The notes under the pieces were generated by a model. The model saw only the letters and a list, made by a program, of their open reading frames with translations. It did not search any database and was not told the origin of the DNA. The position numbers and the translations under genes are program-made. A stretch of 64,000 nt of DNA from Agromyces sp. Leaf222 (GTDB lineage Bacteria; Actinomycetota; Actinomycetes; Actinomycetales; Microbacteriaceae). Below are positions 34,253-42,762 of the stretch, piece after piece. The stretch's first letter is position 1; each line of letters opens with the position of its first letter. The stretch is from the NCBI RefSeq assembly GCF_001421565.1, contig NZ_LMKQ01000001.1, forward strand, positions 3,164,935-3,228,934. The letters run 5' to 3'.

Positions 34253-35034
34253 CCCTGCCGCCGACGCTCGGCGCCCGCATCGCGGCATCCGACCGCACGC
34301 TCTTCGGCGCCTGGTCGTGCGCCGGCAGCGCGACGAACGCCGAGATCGTGGCCGGCTCCGGCCTCGACGTGGTGCTCATCGACGCCGAGCACTCCCCCGC
34401 CGGACTCGAGTCGATCCTCGCCCAGCTGCAGGCCGTCGCCGCCTACCCGGTCACGGCGCTCGTACGTCCTCCGTCGGGTGACACCGTCACGCTGAAGCAG
34501 GTGCTCGACCTCGGCGCGCAGAACCTCGTCGTGCCCATGGTCGACACGGCCGAGCAGGCCGCCGAGATCGTGCGCGCCGTGCACTACCCGCCGCTGGGCG
34601 TTCGCGGCGTCGGCAGCGCCCTCGCCCGCTCGTCGCGCTGGAACCGCGTCGAGGGCTACCTCGCCGGCGCCTCGTCGACGATCTCGCTGTTCGTGCAGGT
34701 GGAGTCCGCGACGGCGATCGCGAACCTCGAGCAGATCCTCGCGGTCGACGGCGTCGACGGGGTCTTCTTCGGCCCCGCAGACCTGGCCGCCTCCATGGGT
34801 CTGCTCGGGCAGCAGGAGCATCCCGACGTGATCGGCGCCGTGCTCGCCGGCATCGCGGCGACCACCGCGGCCGGCAAGCCGTCGGTCGTGAACGCGTTCG
34901 CGCCGGCCGCCGCCGACCGCTACGTCGACGCCGGCGCGGCACTGGTCTTCGTCGGGGCGGATGTCGCGCTCCTCGCCCGCGCGACCGAAGCCCTCGCCGA
35001 TCGCTACCTCACCCAGGAAGGATCCGGCCGATGA
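34237..35034 (+). CDS. hpaI: 4-hydroxy-2-oxoheptane-1,7-dioate aldolase (HpcH/HpaI)
   Basis: 265-aa class II aldolase cleaving 4-hydroxy-2-oxoheptanedioate to pyruvate and succinic semialdehyde. Family markers: GAWSCAGSATNAEIVAGSGLDVVLIDAEHSP (catalytic His and Asp region), NLVVPMVDTAEQAAEIVRA, the RGVGSALARSSRW arginine, FVQVESATAIANLEQI with the metal-binding Glu, and DGVFFGPADLAASMGL with the metal Asp. ATG at 34237 lies 16 bases inside the end of hpaH; its stop overlaps the next start by ATGA. Part of the same coupled operon. Confidence 0.94.
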   Translation: MPIRMTLPPTLGARIAASDRTLFGAWSCAGSATNAEIVAGSGLDVVLIDAEHSPAGLESILAQLQAVAAYPVTALVRPPSGDTVTLKQVLDLGAQNLVVPMVDTAEQAAEIVRAVHYPPLGVRGVGSALARSSRWNRVEGYLAGASSTISLFVQVESATAIANLEQILAVDGVDGVFFGPADLAASMGLLGQQEHPDVIGAVLAGIAATTAAGKPSVVNAFAPAAADRYVDAGAALVFVGADVALLARATEALADRYLTQEGSGR

Positions 35035-36608
35035 GCGCCATCCCCACGCCCGGCAAGGTCATCGCCGTGCACCTCAACTACCCGTCGAGGGCTGCGCAGC
35101 GCGGACGCACGCCCGCCCAGGCCAGCTACTTCCTGAAGCCCGCGTCCTCGATCGCCGAGACGGGCGGCACCATCGAGCGCCCCGCCGGCACCGAGCTGCT
35201 CGCCTTCGAGGGCGAGATCGCGATCGTCATCGGCGAGCGCGCCCGCCACGTCTCCCCCGCCGACGGCTGGCGGCACGTGGCCTCCGTCACGGCGGCGAAC
35301 GACTTCGGCGTCTACGACCTGCGCGCCGCCGACAAGGGCTCGAACGTGCGCAACAAGGGCGGCGACGGCTTCACGCCGCTCGGCCCCGTCGCGATCCCGG
35401 CGAGCGCCGCCGGCGAAGACGGCTGGCGCGTGCGCACCTGGGTGAACGGCGAACTCGTGCAGTCCGATACCAGCGACACCCTGCTCTTCCCGTTCGGCCG
35501 CCTCGTCGCCGACCTCTCGCAGCACCTGACCCTCGAGCCGGGCGACGTGATCCTCACGGGCACGCCTGCGGGTTCGTCGGTCGTGCTGCCGGGTGACGTC
35601 GTCGAGGTCGAGGTCGACGCACCGGATGCCGCGGGCTCGCCCACCACCGGACGACTCGTCACGACCGTGGTGCAGGGCACCGTGCCGTTCGGCGACTTCG
35701 GATCGAAGCCCTCGATCGACGACGCGCAGCGCATCGAGGCCTGGGGATCCGAGGCCGAGCTCGCCGCGGCGGTCGCCGCCGGGCGAGCGACGCCGGCTGC
35801 CCCTGCCGCCCCGGCCGCCCCCGTCGAACCCACCGCACCGCACGCCTCGGCAGTGCGTCCCGCCGCGGCATCCGCCCCCTCGCCCCTCACCGACGAACTC
35901 CGCGCCGCGATCGACGGCGTCGCCGTCGCGACCCTGTCGGTCGTGCTGCGCAAGCGCGGCTACCACGACGTGTTCATCGAGGGCGTGCACACGAACCGGT
36001 CGGGCCGTCGCATCGTCGGACTGGCGAAGACGCTCCGCTTCGTGCCGTTCCGGCCCGACCTCTTCGCGACGCACGGCGGCGGGTTCAACGCGCAGAAGCT
36101 CGCATTCGACACCGTCGAGCCCGGCGAGGTGCTCGTGATCGAGGCCCGCGGCGAGCGCGGCACCGGAACCGTCGGCGACGTGCTCGCCCTCCGCGCCCAG
36201 GTGCGCGGCGCCGCCGGCATCGTCACCGACGGCGGCGTGCGCGACTTCGACGCGGTCGCCGGGTTCGAGATCCCCGTGTTCTCGCAGGGCCCGCACCCCT
36301 CGGTGCTCGGCCGACGCCACGTGCCGTGGGAGGTCGACGTCACGATCGCCTGCGGCGGCGCCGCCGTGCAGCCGGGCGATGTCATCGTGGGCGACGGCGA
36401 CGGCGTCATCGTGATCCCGCCGCAGCTCGTCGTCGAGGTCGTGGCCGAGGCCGTCGCACAGGAGGCCGAGGAGGCGTGGGTCGCCGAGCAGGTGGCCGCC
36501 GGGGCATCCGTCGACGGGCTGTTCCCGATGAACGCGGCGTGGCGAGCGCGCTACGACGCCGAACACGCCGACTCTCGCGGCGCCGACACGGAGGGCTCCG
36601 GGCGATGA
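35031..36608 (+). CDS. hpaG: Fusion of HpaG-type fumarylacetoacetate-hydrolase domain and RraA-like domain
   Basis: 525 aa. Residues about 1-240 are an FAH-fold enzyme (LAFEGEIAIVIGERARHV with metal Glu 60/62, AANDFGVYDLRAADKGSN with Asp 91, GDVILTGTPAGSSVVLPGD) of the OPET decarboxylase/isomerase (HpaG) group. An Ala/Pro linker covers about 245-286. Residues about 287-480 are RraA-like (LSVVLRKRGYHDVFI, GEVLVIEARG, GDVLALRAQVRGAAGIVTDGGVRDFD), a fold that also includes oxaloacetate-decarboxylase and HMG aldolase enzymes. In E. coli HpaG the second half is another FAH domain, so here RraA seems to replace it. Coupled to hpaI and the GntR gene by ATGA overlaps. Confidence 0.9.
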   Translation: MSAIPTPGKVIAVHLNYPSRAAQRGRTPAQASYFLKPASSIAETGGTIERPAGTELLAFEGEIAIVIGERARHVSPADGWRHVASVTAANDFGVYDLRAADKGSNVRNKGGDGFTPLGPVAIPASAAGEDGWRVRTWVNGELVQSDTSDTLLFPFGRLVADLSQHLTLEPGDVILTGTPAGSSVVLPGDVVEVEVDAPDAAGSPTTGRLVTTVVQGTVPFGDFGSKPSIDDAQRIEAWGSEAELAAAVAAGRATPAAPAAPAAPVEPTAPHASAVRPAAASAPSPLTDELRAAIDGVAVATLSVVLRKRGYHDVFIEGVHTNRSGRRIVGLAKTLRFVPFRPDLFATHGGGFNAQKLAFDTVEPGEVLVIEARGERGTGTVGDVLALRAQVRGAAGIVTDGGVRDFDAVAGFEIPVFSQGPHPSVLGRRHVPWEVDVTIACGGAAVQPGDVIVGDGDGVIVIPPQLVVEVVAEAVAQEAEEAWVAEQVAAGASVDGLFPMNAAWRARYDAEHADSRGADTEGSGR

Positions 36609-37273
36609 CCGACGAGAGCAAGTCCCGTCGCGCCTACCGGTTCGTGCGCGAGCGCATCGACGACGGCCGCTACGTGCCGGGCTTCCGGCTCGTGCTCGCC
36701 CAGATCGCGGGCGAACTCGACATGAGCGTGGTGCCGGTGCGCGAGGCGATCCGCCTGCTCGAGGCCGAGGGGCTCGTGACCTTCGAGCGCAACGTCGGCG
36801 CCCAGGTCGCCCTCATCAAGGAGACCGAGTACCTGCACACCATGCAGACGCTCGCGCTCGTCGAGGGCGCCGCGACGGCGCTCTCCGCCCCGACGCTGAT
36901 GCCCGACCACCTGCGACGCGCCCGCGAGGTCAACGAGCGGATGCGCGCCATGCTCGACGACTTCGACCCCCACCGCTTCACCGAACTGAACCTCGAGTTC
37001 CACGCGGTGCTGTTCGAGGAGTGCCCGAACCCGCACATCCTCGACCTCGTGCACCGCGGATGGAACCGCATGCGGGTGCTGCGCGACTCGTCGTTCAGCT
37101 TCGTGCCCGCCCGTGCGCACGAGTCCGTCGCCGAGCACGAGCGCATCCTCGAGCTGATCGAGTCCGGCGCGGATCCGCTCGATATCGAGCTCGTCGCCCG
37201 CGGCCACCGCACCGCCACGCTCGACGCGGTGCTCGCGTACCAGGCCGACCACCGGCATCCGAAGACCGCCTGA
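36605..37273 (+). CDS. GntR-family (FCD subgroup) regulator of the hpa cluster
   Basis: 222 aa. N-terminal winged HTH (about 8-70: RRAYRFVRERIDDGRYVPGF, LAGELDMSVVPVREAIRLLEAEGLV equivalents) and a C-terminal all-helical FCD ligand domain (about 85-210) with metal-binding histidines in FTELNLEFHAVLF and ARGHRTATLD. FCD regulators use acidic ligands and bind short palindromes; two related GTATAC palindromes precede the TPP-enzyme gene and hpaH. Start ATG 36605 overlaps the preceding stop. Probably represses the cluster until a pathway intermediate binds. Confidence 0.92.
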   Translation: MTDESKSRRAYRFVRERIDDGRYVPGFRLVLAQIAGELDMSVVPVREAIRLLEAEGLVTFERNVGAQVALIKETEYLHTMQTLALVEGAATALSAPTLMPDHLRRAREVNERMRAMLDDFDPHRFTELNLEFHAVLFEECPNPHILDLVHRGWNRMRVLRDSSFSFVPARAHESVAEHERILELIESGADPLDIELVARGHRTATLDAVLAYQADHRHPKTA

Positions 37274-37320
37274 GCGGCCCCCCTCACCGACATCCGACCT
37301 CACCGAAGGCGAACATCACC

Positions 37321-38844
37321 ATGACCCACCACGTGCCCGACGGGCTTCCAGACCGCATCCGCCACTTCATCGACGGCCGGTTCGTCGACTCGGTCGGCGG
37401 CGAGACGTTCGACGTGCTCGACCCCGTGTCGAACGAGACCTACGTGCAGGCGGCCGCCGGCCAGCAGGCCGACATCGACCTGGCCGTCGCCGCCGCTCGC
37501 CGGGCCTTCACCGACGGCCCGTGGCCGCGACTGCTGCCGCGCCAGCGCTCGCGCGTGCTGCACCGCGTCGCCGACCTCGTCGAGGCGAGCGACGCCCGCC
37601 TGGCCGAACTCGAGACCTTCGACACGGGCCTGCCGATCACGCAGGCGCTCGGGCAGGCGCAGCGGGCTGCCGAGAACTTCCGCTTCTTCGCCGACCTGAT
37701 CGTCGCCCAGTCCGACGACACCTACAAGGTGCCCGGCCGCCAGGTGAACTACGTCAACCGCAAGCCGATCGGCGTCGCGGGTCTCATCACCCCGTGGAAC
37801 ACCCCGTTCATGCTCGAGTCGTGGAAGCTGGCCCCCGCCCTCGCCACCGGCAACACGGTCGTGCTGAAGCCCGCCGAGTTCACGCCGCTGTCGGCGTCGC
37901 TCTGGGCCGAGATCTTCCGCGAGGCCGGGGTGCCCGACGGCGTCTTCAACCTCGTGAACGGCCTCGGCGAGGAGGCCGGCGACGCGCTCGTCAAGCACCC
38001 CGACGTGCCGCTCATCTCGTTCACCGGCGAGAGCCGCACCGGGCAGATCATCTTCGCGAACGCGGCGCCATTCCTGAAGGGCCTCTCGATGGAGCTCGGC
38101 GGCAAGTCGCCGGCCGTCGTCTTCGCCGACGCCGACCTCGAGGCGGCGCTCGACGCGACCGTGTTCGGCGTCTTCTCGCTGAACGGCGAGCGCTGCACCG
38201 CCGGTTCCCGCGTGCTCGTCGAACGGCCGATCTACGACGACTTCGTCGCCCGCTACGCCGAACGTGCGAAGAACATCGTCGTCGGCGACCCCCACGACCC
38301 GAAGACCGAGGTCGGCGCGCTCGTGCACCCCGAACACTACGAGAAGGTCATGTCCTACGTCGAGATCGGCAAGTCCGAGGGCCGCCTCGTCGCCGGCGGC
38401 GGCCGCCCAGAGGGCCTCGAGACCGGCAACTACGTCGCCCCGACCGTGTTCGCGGATGTCGCACCCGACGCCCGCATCTTCCAGGAGGAGATCTTCGGCC
38501 CGGTCGTCGCGATCACCCCGTTCGACACGGATGCCGAGGCGCTCGCCCTCGCGAACGACACCCGCTACGGGCTCGCCGCCTACATCTGGACGAACGACCT
38601 CATGCGCGCCCACACCTTCTCGCAGTCGGTCGAGGCCGGCATGGTGTGGCTGAACTCGAACAACGTGCGCGACCTGCGAACCCCCTTCGGCGGTGTCAAG
38701 GCGTCCGGCCTCGGCCACGAGGGCGGCTACCGCTCCATCGACTTCTACACCGACCAGCAGGCCGTGCACATCACGCTCGCCACGGCGCACTCGCCGCGGT
38801 TCGGCGTCGCGCCCGCCGCGCCCGCCGCACCCGCCGCACCCTGA
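37321..38844 (+). CDS. hpaE: 5-carboxymethyl-2-hydroxymuconate semialdehyde dehydrogenase
   Basis: 507-aa aldehyde dehydrogenase oxidising the ring-cleavage product of homoprotocatechuate with NAD+. Catalytic Cys in FSLNGERCTAGSR, general-base Glu in MELGGKSPAVVF, NAD site LITPWNTPFMLESWK and SFTGESRTGQIIF. C-terminal NVRDLRTPFGGVKASGLGHEGG is typical of the HpaE/PhdK group. An Ala/Pro tail (APAAPAAPAAP) follows the fold. ATG at 37321; 47 bases after the regulator stop. Specificity is inferred from the neighbouring hpaD. Confidence 0.92.
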   Translation: MTHHVPDGLPDRIRHFIDGRFVDSVGGETFDVLDPVSNETYVQAAAGQQADIDLAVAAARRAFTDGPWPRLLPRQRSRVLHRVADLVEASDARLAELETFDTGLPITQALGQAQRAAENFRFFADLIVAQSDDTYKVPGRQVNYVNRKPIGVAGLITPWNTPFMLESWKLAPALATGNTVVLKPAEFTPLSASLWAEIFREAGVPDGVFNLVNGLGEEAGDALVKHPDVPLISFTGESRTGQIIFANAAPFLKGLSMELGGKSPAVVFADADLEAALDATVFGVFSLNGERCTAGSRVLVERPIYDDFVARYAERAKNIVVGDPHDPKTEVGALVHPEHYEKVMSYVEIGKSEGRLVAGGGRPEGLETGNYVAPTVFADVAPDARIFQEEIFGPVVAITPFDTDAEALALANDTRYGLAAYIWTNDLMRAHTFSQSVEAGMVWLNSNNVRDLRTPFGGVKASGLGHEGGYRSIDFYTDQQAVHITLATAHSPRFGVAPAAPAAPAAP

Positions 38845-38888
38845 GCGCGGTCGGGTAGGCGCCCCGGCGCCGCATCGAGACCCGCGCC

Positions 38889-38933
38889 GAGACATCCGCT
38901 CGCCCGAGACATCCGCACCCCAGAGACATCCGC
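38889..38933. repeat. 17-bp triplicate GAGACATCCGC before hpaD
   Basis: GAGACATCCGC begins at 38889, 38906 and 38923, an exact 17-bp period in the hpaE-hpaD gap, ending 25 bases before the hpaD start. Could be a regulator array or simple duplication. Confidence 0.75.
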
Positions 38934-38958
38934 TCAACGAAGAGAAGGCACGACCACC

Positions 38959-40074
38959 ATGACCGAACCCGTCGTCACCGACCAGAACCCGATCGCCTCG
39001 CCGGCGAACCGCATCCCGACGCCGACCTCACCCGCGCCCGACATCGTGCGCTGCGCCTACATGGAGCTCGTGGTCACCGACCTCGCCGCGAGCCGCGCGT
39101 TCTACGTCGACGTGCTCGACCTCGTCGTCACCGAGGAGGACGAGGACGTGGTGTACCTGCGCTCGTTCGAGGAGTTCATCCACCACAACCTCGTGCTGCG
39201 CAAGGGCCCGGTCGCCGCGGTCGCCGCGTTCAGCTACCGCGTGCGCACGCCCGAGGACCTCGACAAGGCGGTCGCCTTCTACGAGGAGCTCGGATGCCGC
39301 GTCGAACGCAACCCCGACGGCTACAACCGCGGCATCGGCGACTCCGTGCGCGTCGAGGACCCGCTCGGCTTCCCGTACGAGTTCTTCCACGAGGTCGAGC
39401 ACGTCGAGCGGCTCGCGTGGCGCTACGACCTGCAGACCCCCGGATGCCTCGTGCGCCTCGACCACTTCAACCAGGTCACCCCCGACGTGCCGCGCGCGGT
39501 CGCGTACATGGAGGACCTGGGCTTCCGCGTGACCGAGGACATCCAGGACGCCGAGGGCACCACGTACGCCGCGTGGATGCGCCGCAAGCCCACCGTGCAC
39601 GACACCGCCATGACCGGTGGCGACGGCCCGCGCATGCACCACGTCGCGTTCGCAACCCACGAGAAGCACAACATCATCGCGATCTGCGACAAGCTCGGCG
39701 CGCTGCGGCTCAGCGACCGCATCGAGCGCGGACCTGGCCGGCACGGCGTCTCGAACGCGTTCTACCTGTACCTGCGCGACCCCGACGGCCACCGCGTCGA
39801 GATCTACACGCAGGACTACTGGACGGGCGACCCCGACAACCCCGTCGTCACGTGGGACGTGCACGACAACCAGCGCCGCGACTGGTGGGGCAACCCCGTC
39901 GTGCCCTCGTGGTACACCGAGGCGTCGCTCGTGCTCGACCTCGACGGGCAGCCGAAGCCGCTCGTCTCGCGCACCGACGACTCCGAGATGGAGGTCACGA
40001 TCGGCGCCGACGGGTTCTCGTACACGCGCACGGGCGACCAGGAGCAGGGCTTCAAGCTGGGTCACACGCTGTAA
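38959..40074 (+). CDS. hpaD: Homoprotocatechuate (3,4-dihydroxyphenylacetate) 2,3-dioxygenase
   Basis: 371-aa type I extradiol dioxygenase (vicinal-oxygen-chelate fold) of the Brevibacterium HPCD / Arthrobacter MndD branch. Metal ligands can be placed by spacing to HPCD: H169 (RLDHFNQV), H228 (MHHVAF) and E281 (RVEIYTQ), a constant offset of 14 from HPCD H155/H214/E267; the catalytic H200 corresponds to H214 (TVHDT). The N-terminal repeat (about 30-150) lacks the ligands, as normal. Fe(II) or Mn(II) cannot be told apart from sequence. AGAAGG upstream of ATG 38959. Last gene of the hpa island. hpaF isomerase and hpaBC hydroxylase genes are absent from the window. Confidence 0.94.
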   Translation: MTEPVVTDQNPIASPANRIPTPTSPAPDIVRCAYMELVVTDLAASRAFYVDVLDLVVTEEDEDVVYLRSFEEFIHHNLVLRKGPVAAVAAFSYRVRTPEDLDKAVAFYEELGCRVERNPDGYNRGIGDSVRVEDPLGFPYEFFHEVEHVERLAWRYDLQTPGCLVRLDHFNQVTPDVPRAVAYMEDLGFRVTEDIQDAEGTTYAAWMRRKPTVHDTAMTGGDGPRMHHVAFATHEKHNIIAICDKLGALRLSDRIERGPGRHGVSNAFYLYLRDPDGHRVEIYTQDYWTGDPDNPVVTWDVHDNQRRDWWGNPVVPSWYTEASLVLDLDGQPKPLVSRTDDSEMEVTIGADGFSYTRTGDQEQGFKLGHTL

Positions 40075-40129
40075 GGCCTGCCGGCCGGCTTCGGCTCACG
40101 CCGGGTGGGAGGGGATCGTCGCGAGCGGA

Positions 40130-40148
40130 GGATGCTCCTGCAGCATCC
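40130..40148. terminator. Small hairpin between hpaD and pncA
   Basis: GGATGCT / AGCATCC around five bases, between convergent genes. Confidence 0.35.
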
Positions 40149-40203
40149 GGCCTCCGACGGGCGCGAACTCCTCCGGAGCGAGCGGATGCCGCGGGCGGGC
40201 CGG

Positions 40204-40800
40204 TCAGCCCTGTCCGGGTTCGCCCGCATCCACGATCGCGGCACCCGCGTGCCCGAGCTCGGCGAGTGCGGCCGCCGACGACTCGGGGGCGACGCCCGCG
40301 ACGAGGTCGGTGAGCACGCGCACGTGCTGGCCGTGCTCGAGCGCGTCGAGGGCGCTCGCGCGCACGCAGTAGTCGGTCGCGATGCCGACCACGTCGACGT
40401 CGGTGACCCCGTGCGCGGTGAGCACTTCGCCGATGGTCGCGCCCGCGTCATCCGTGCCCTCGAAGATCGAGTACGCGGGCACGCCCTGCCCCTTGCGGAT
40501 GTGCACGTCGATCGCGTCGACCGCGAGCGACGGGTGGTACTTGGCCCCGTCGGTGCCGGCGACGCAGTGCGCCGGCCAGGTGTCGACGAAGTCGGGTTCG
40601 GCCTCGGTGGCGAAATGCCCGCCGTTGTCGTTCTCGCCCGAGTGCCAGTCGCGGGATGCCACGACGAGCGCGTAGTCGTCACGGTGCGCCTCGAGGTGGC
40701 GGGTGATGCCCGCGGCGACCGCGGCTCCGCCGTCGACGCCGAGCGCACCGCCCTCGGTGAAGTCGTTCTGCACGTCGATGATGAACAGGGCCCGGGTCAT
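40204..40800 (-). CDS. pncA: Nicotinamidase/pyrazinamidase
   Basis: 198-aa cysteine hydrolase converting nicotinamide to nicotinate and ammonia for NAD salvage. Catalytic Asp in FIIDVQNDFTEGGAL, metal-binding segment SRDWHSGENDNGGHF (D-x-H-x(n)-H), Lys in DVHIRKGQG and nucleophile Cys in GIATDYCVRASALDAL. ATG at 40800 (MTRALFII) has AGGAGGCAG upstream. All catalytic residues present. Same family hydrolyses pyrazinamide. Confidence 0.95.
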   Translation of the reverse strand: MTRALFIIDVQNDFTEGGALGVDGGAAVAAGITRHLEAHRDDYALVVASRDWHSGENDNGGHFATEAEPDFVDTWPAHCVAGTDGAKYHPSLAVDAIDVHIRKGQGVPAYSIFEGTDDAGATIGEVLTAHGVTDVDVVGIATDYCVRASALDALEHGQHVRVLTDLVAGVAPESSAAALAELGHAGAAIVDAGEPGQG

Positions 40801-40913
40801 GGCTGCCTCCTGCGTCGGTGTCCGTCTGCATCCATTCTCGTCGCAGACGCGGACATCCGCTCCTCCGCGAGCCTCGGTCGGCTGCGCGGCGACGTTCGGC
40901 CGCACGACGCGCG

Positions 40914-42671
40914 TCAGCTGTTCGAGAGGTCGTCGCCGCAGAGGAAGAAGCCGGTGGTGAGCGTGTCGATCGCCTGCTTCGCCTCGTCGGTCACGTCGCC
41001 GAGCGCATAGATCGCGAACGTCAGCGTCGAGCCGTCTTGCGCGCGGATCACGCCCGAGAGCGTGTATCCGCTGTTGATCCAGCCGGTCTTGGCCGAGACG
41101 GCGCCCGCCGCGACGGCGTTGTCGCCGGCGAACCGGTCGCTGTACGAGAGCGACCCGCGCTCGCCCGACACCGGGAGGCCGTCCATGAGCACGCCGAGGT
41201 TGCCCTCGCGGGCGTTGATCTTGATGAACAGCTGGGTCAGGTAGTCGGGCGGCACGGCGTTGTCATCGCTCAGGCCCGAGCCGTCGACGATGGTGATGCC
41301 CGTGGTGTCGATGCCGTAGGCCTGGAGGCCCTGCAGCACCCCCGCGTTGATCGCGTCGAACGTGTTGCCCGACCCGGTCTGGATCGCCACGAGCCGCGCC
41401 AGCATCTCGGCGACCGTGTTGTCGGAGACGACGAGCGCCTTGTCGACGAGCTGCGCGACCGTCGGCGAGCTGACGGCGCCGAGCTGCTGCGCGCCCGCGG
41501 GTGCGGTGCCGCGCTCGATGACCGCGATGCCGCCGAGCTGGTCGGCGAACGCCTGGCCGGCGCGCCCGATCGGGTCGGTGCTGCGCCACGACGTGTTGGC
41601 GGACGGGTCGTCGCGGTCGCCGTCGACCTGCAGCGCCGTGATGTTCGACATGTAGCCGTCGTCGCGCTCGACGGTGTCCCAGCTTGCCTGGTACTCGTCG
41701 CCGCCGAAGTAGCCCGTGTCGAGGATGAGCTTCGTGAGGGGCGGGTTCGACGGGTCGGCGGCCCACGCGGCCTGCACCTGCGCGGCGAGGTCGTCGAGGT
41801 GCGCGGCACCCGGGTACACGGTCTCGGTGCCGCTCGGCGTGCGCGAGAGCGTCACGTCTCCCCCGCCGACCAGCACGGCGGAACCCGGCTCCGCGCCCTT
41901 CAGCACGGTCGTCGTCGTGCGGTAGTCGGGGCCGAGCACGTCGAGGGCCGCTGCGGAGGTCAGCACCTTCATGACGCTCGCCGTGCGCGATGACGTGGTG
42001 CCGCCGCGGTCGTAGAGCACCTCGCCGGTCGCCGCGTTGCGCACCTGCGCCTGCAGGTTCGCGAGGCGCGGATCCGCGGCGCGGTCGGCGACCGAGCACG
42101 TGCGGATCCTCGTGTCGATCGCGGCAGGGGCCGCCATGGCCTCGGGCACGGGTCGACCCGGGTCGGCCGTGGGCGTCGGAGTCGGGGTCTCGGTCACGAC
42201 GGCCAGGGGCACGGCGCGGGGAGCGTTCATGGCCGCGCCCGCGAAGACCGCGCCGGCTCCGAGCAGCGCGAAGGCGACGACGCCAGCGGTCACCGACAGG
42301 GCGACCTTGTGCTTCCGCGCGAAGGAGCGGAGCGAGGCGCCGCGGCCGGTCGGTGCGGATGCAGGTTCGGTGACAGGCGCGGCGCCGGAAGCGGCCCCGG
42401 CGCCGGTGGCGGATGTCTCGGCGATGACGGATGTCGCGGCGATGACGGATGTCTCGGCGTCGGCGCCGCTCGCGGGCCCGGTGCCGAGCGGCTCGCCCGC
42501 GGCATCCGTCGTCGCGAGGAGCTCGGTCTCGGCGACCTGCTCGACCTCACCGGTGGACTCGCCCGCGGCGACCTGTTCGACGTCACCGCCGTGCGCCGTC
42601 TCGGCCGTGTCGTCGACCTCGGGTTCGCCGACGGAATCGGGCTCGCCCGGGGCATCCGTCTCGTCGGTCAT
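40914..42671 (-). CDS. dacB: D-alanyl-D-alanine carboxypeptidase/endopeptidase, S13 (PBP4/DacB) type, with acidic N-terminus
   Basis: 585 aa. A cytosolic acidic, Thr/Ala-rich N-terminus of about 110 residues, then RKHK and one membrane helix (about 123-146), so a type II membrane protein with an extracellular catalytic domain. S13 motifs: SxxK as SVMK (Ser 232), SDN (VVSDNTVAEML) and KTG (SAKTGWINSGYTLSG). It trims or cleaves peptidoglycan crosslinks. Start ATG 42671, with TAGGCT six bases upstream (leaderless). The long N-terminus contains the near-repeated DNA unit GCGATGACGGATGTC and may serve localisation. Confidence 0.9.
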   Translation of the reverse strand: MTDETDAPGEPDSVGEPEVDDTAETAHGGDVEQVAAGESTGEVEQVAETELLATTDAAGEPLGTGPASGADAETSVIAATSVIAETSATGAGAASGAAPVTEPASAPTGRGASLRSFARKHKVALSVTAGVVAFALLGAGAVFAGAAMNAPRAVPLAVVTETPTPTPTADPGRPVPEAMAAPAAIDTRIRTCSVADRAADPRLANLQAQVRNAATGEVLYDRGGTTSSRTASVMKVLTSAAALDVLGPDYRTTTTVLKGAEPGSAVLVGGGDVTLSRTPSGTETVYPGAAHLDDLAAQVQAAWAADPSNPPLTKLILDTGYFGGDEYQASWDTVERDDGYMSNITALQVDGDRDDPSANTSWRSTDPIGRAGQAFADQLGGIAVIERGTAPAGAQQLGAVSSPTVAQLVDKALVVSDNTVAEMLARLVAIQTGSGNTFDAINAGVLQGLQAYGIDTTGITIVDGSGLSDDNAVPPDYLTQLFIKINAREGNLGVLMDGLPVSGERGSLSYSDRFAGDNAVAAGAVSAKTGWINSGYTLSGVIRAQDGSTLTFAIYALGDVTDEAKQAIDTLTTGFFLCGDDLSNS

Positions 42672-42762
42672 CCGGGAAGCCTACGCGGCGCACCAGACCG
42701 AAGCCTGATCACAGCCCGAAAATCTCCTGAACGGCCGTATTGGCGGATGCCACGGCGAACCA

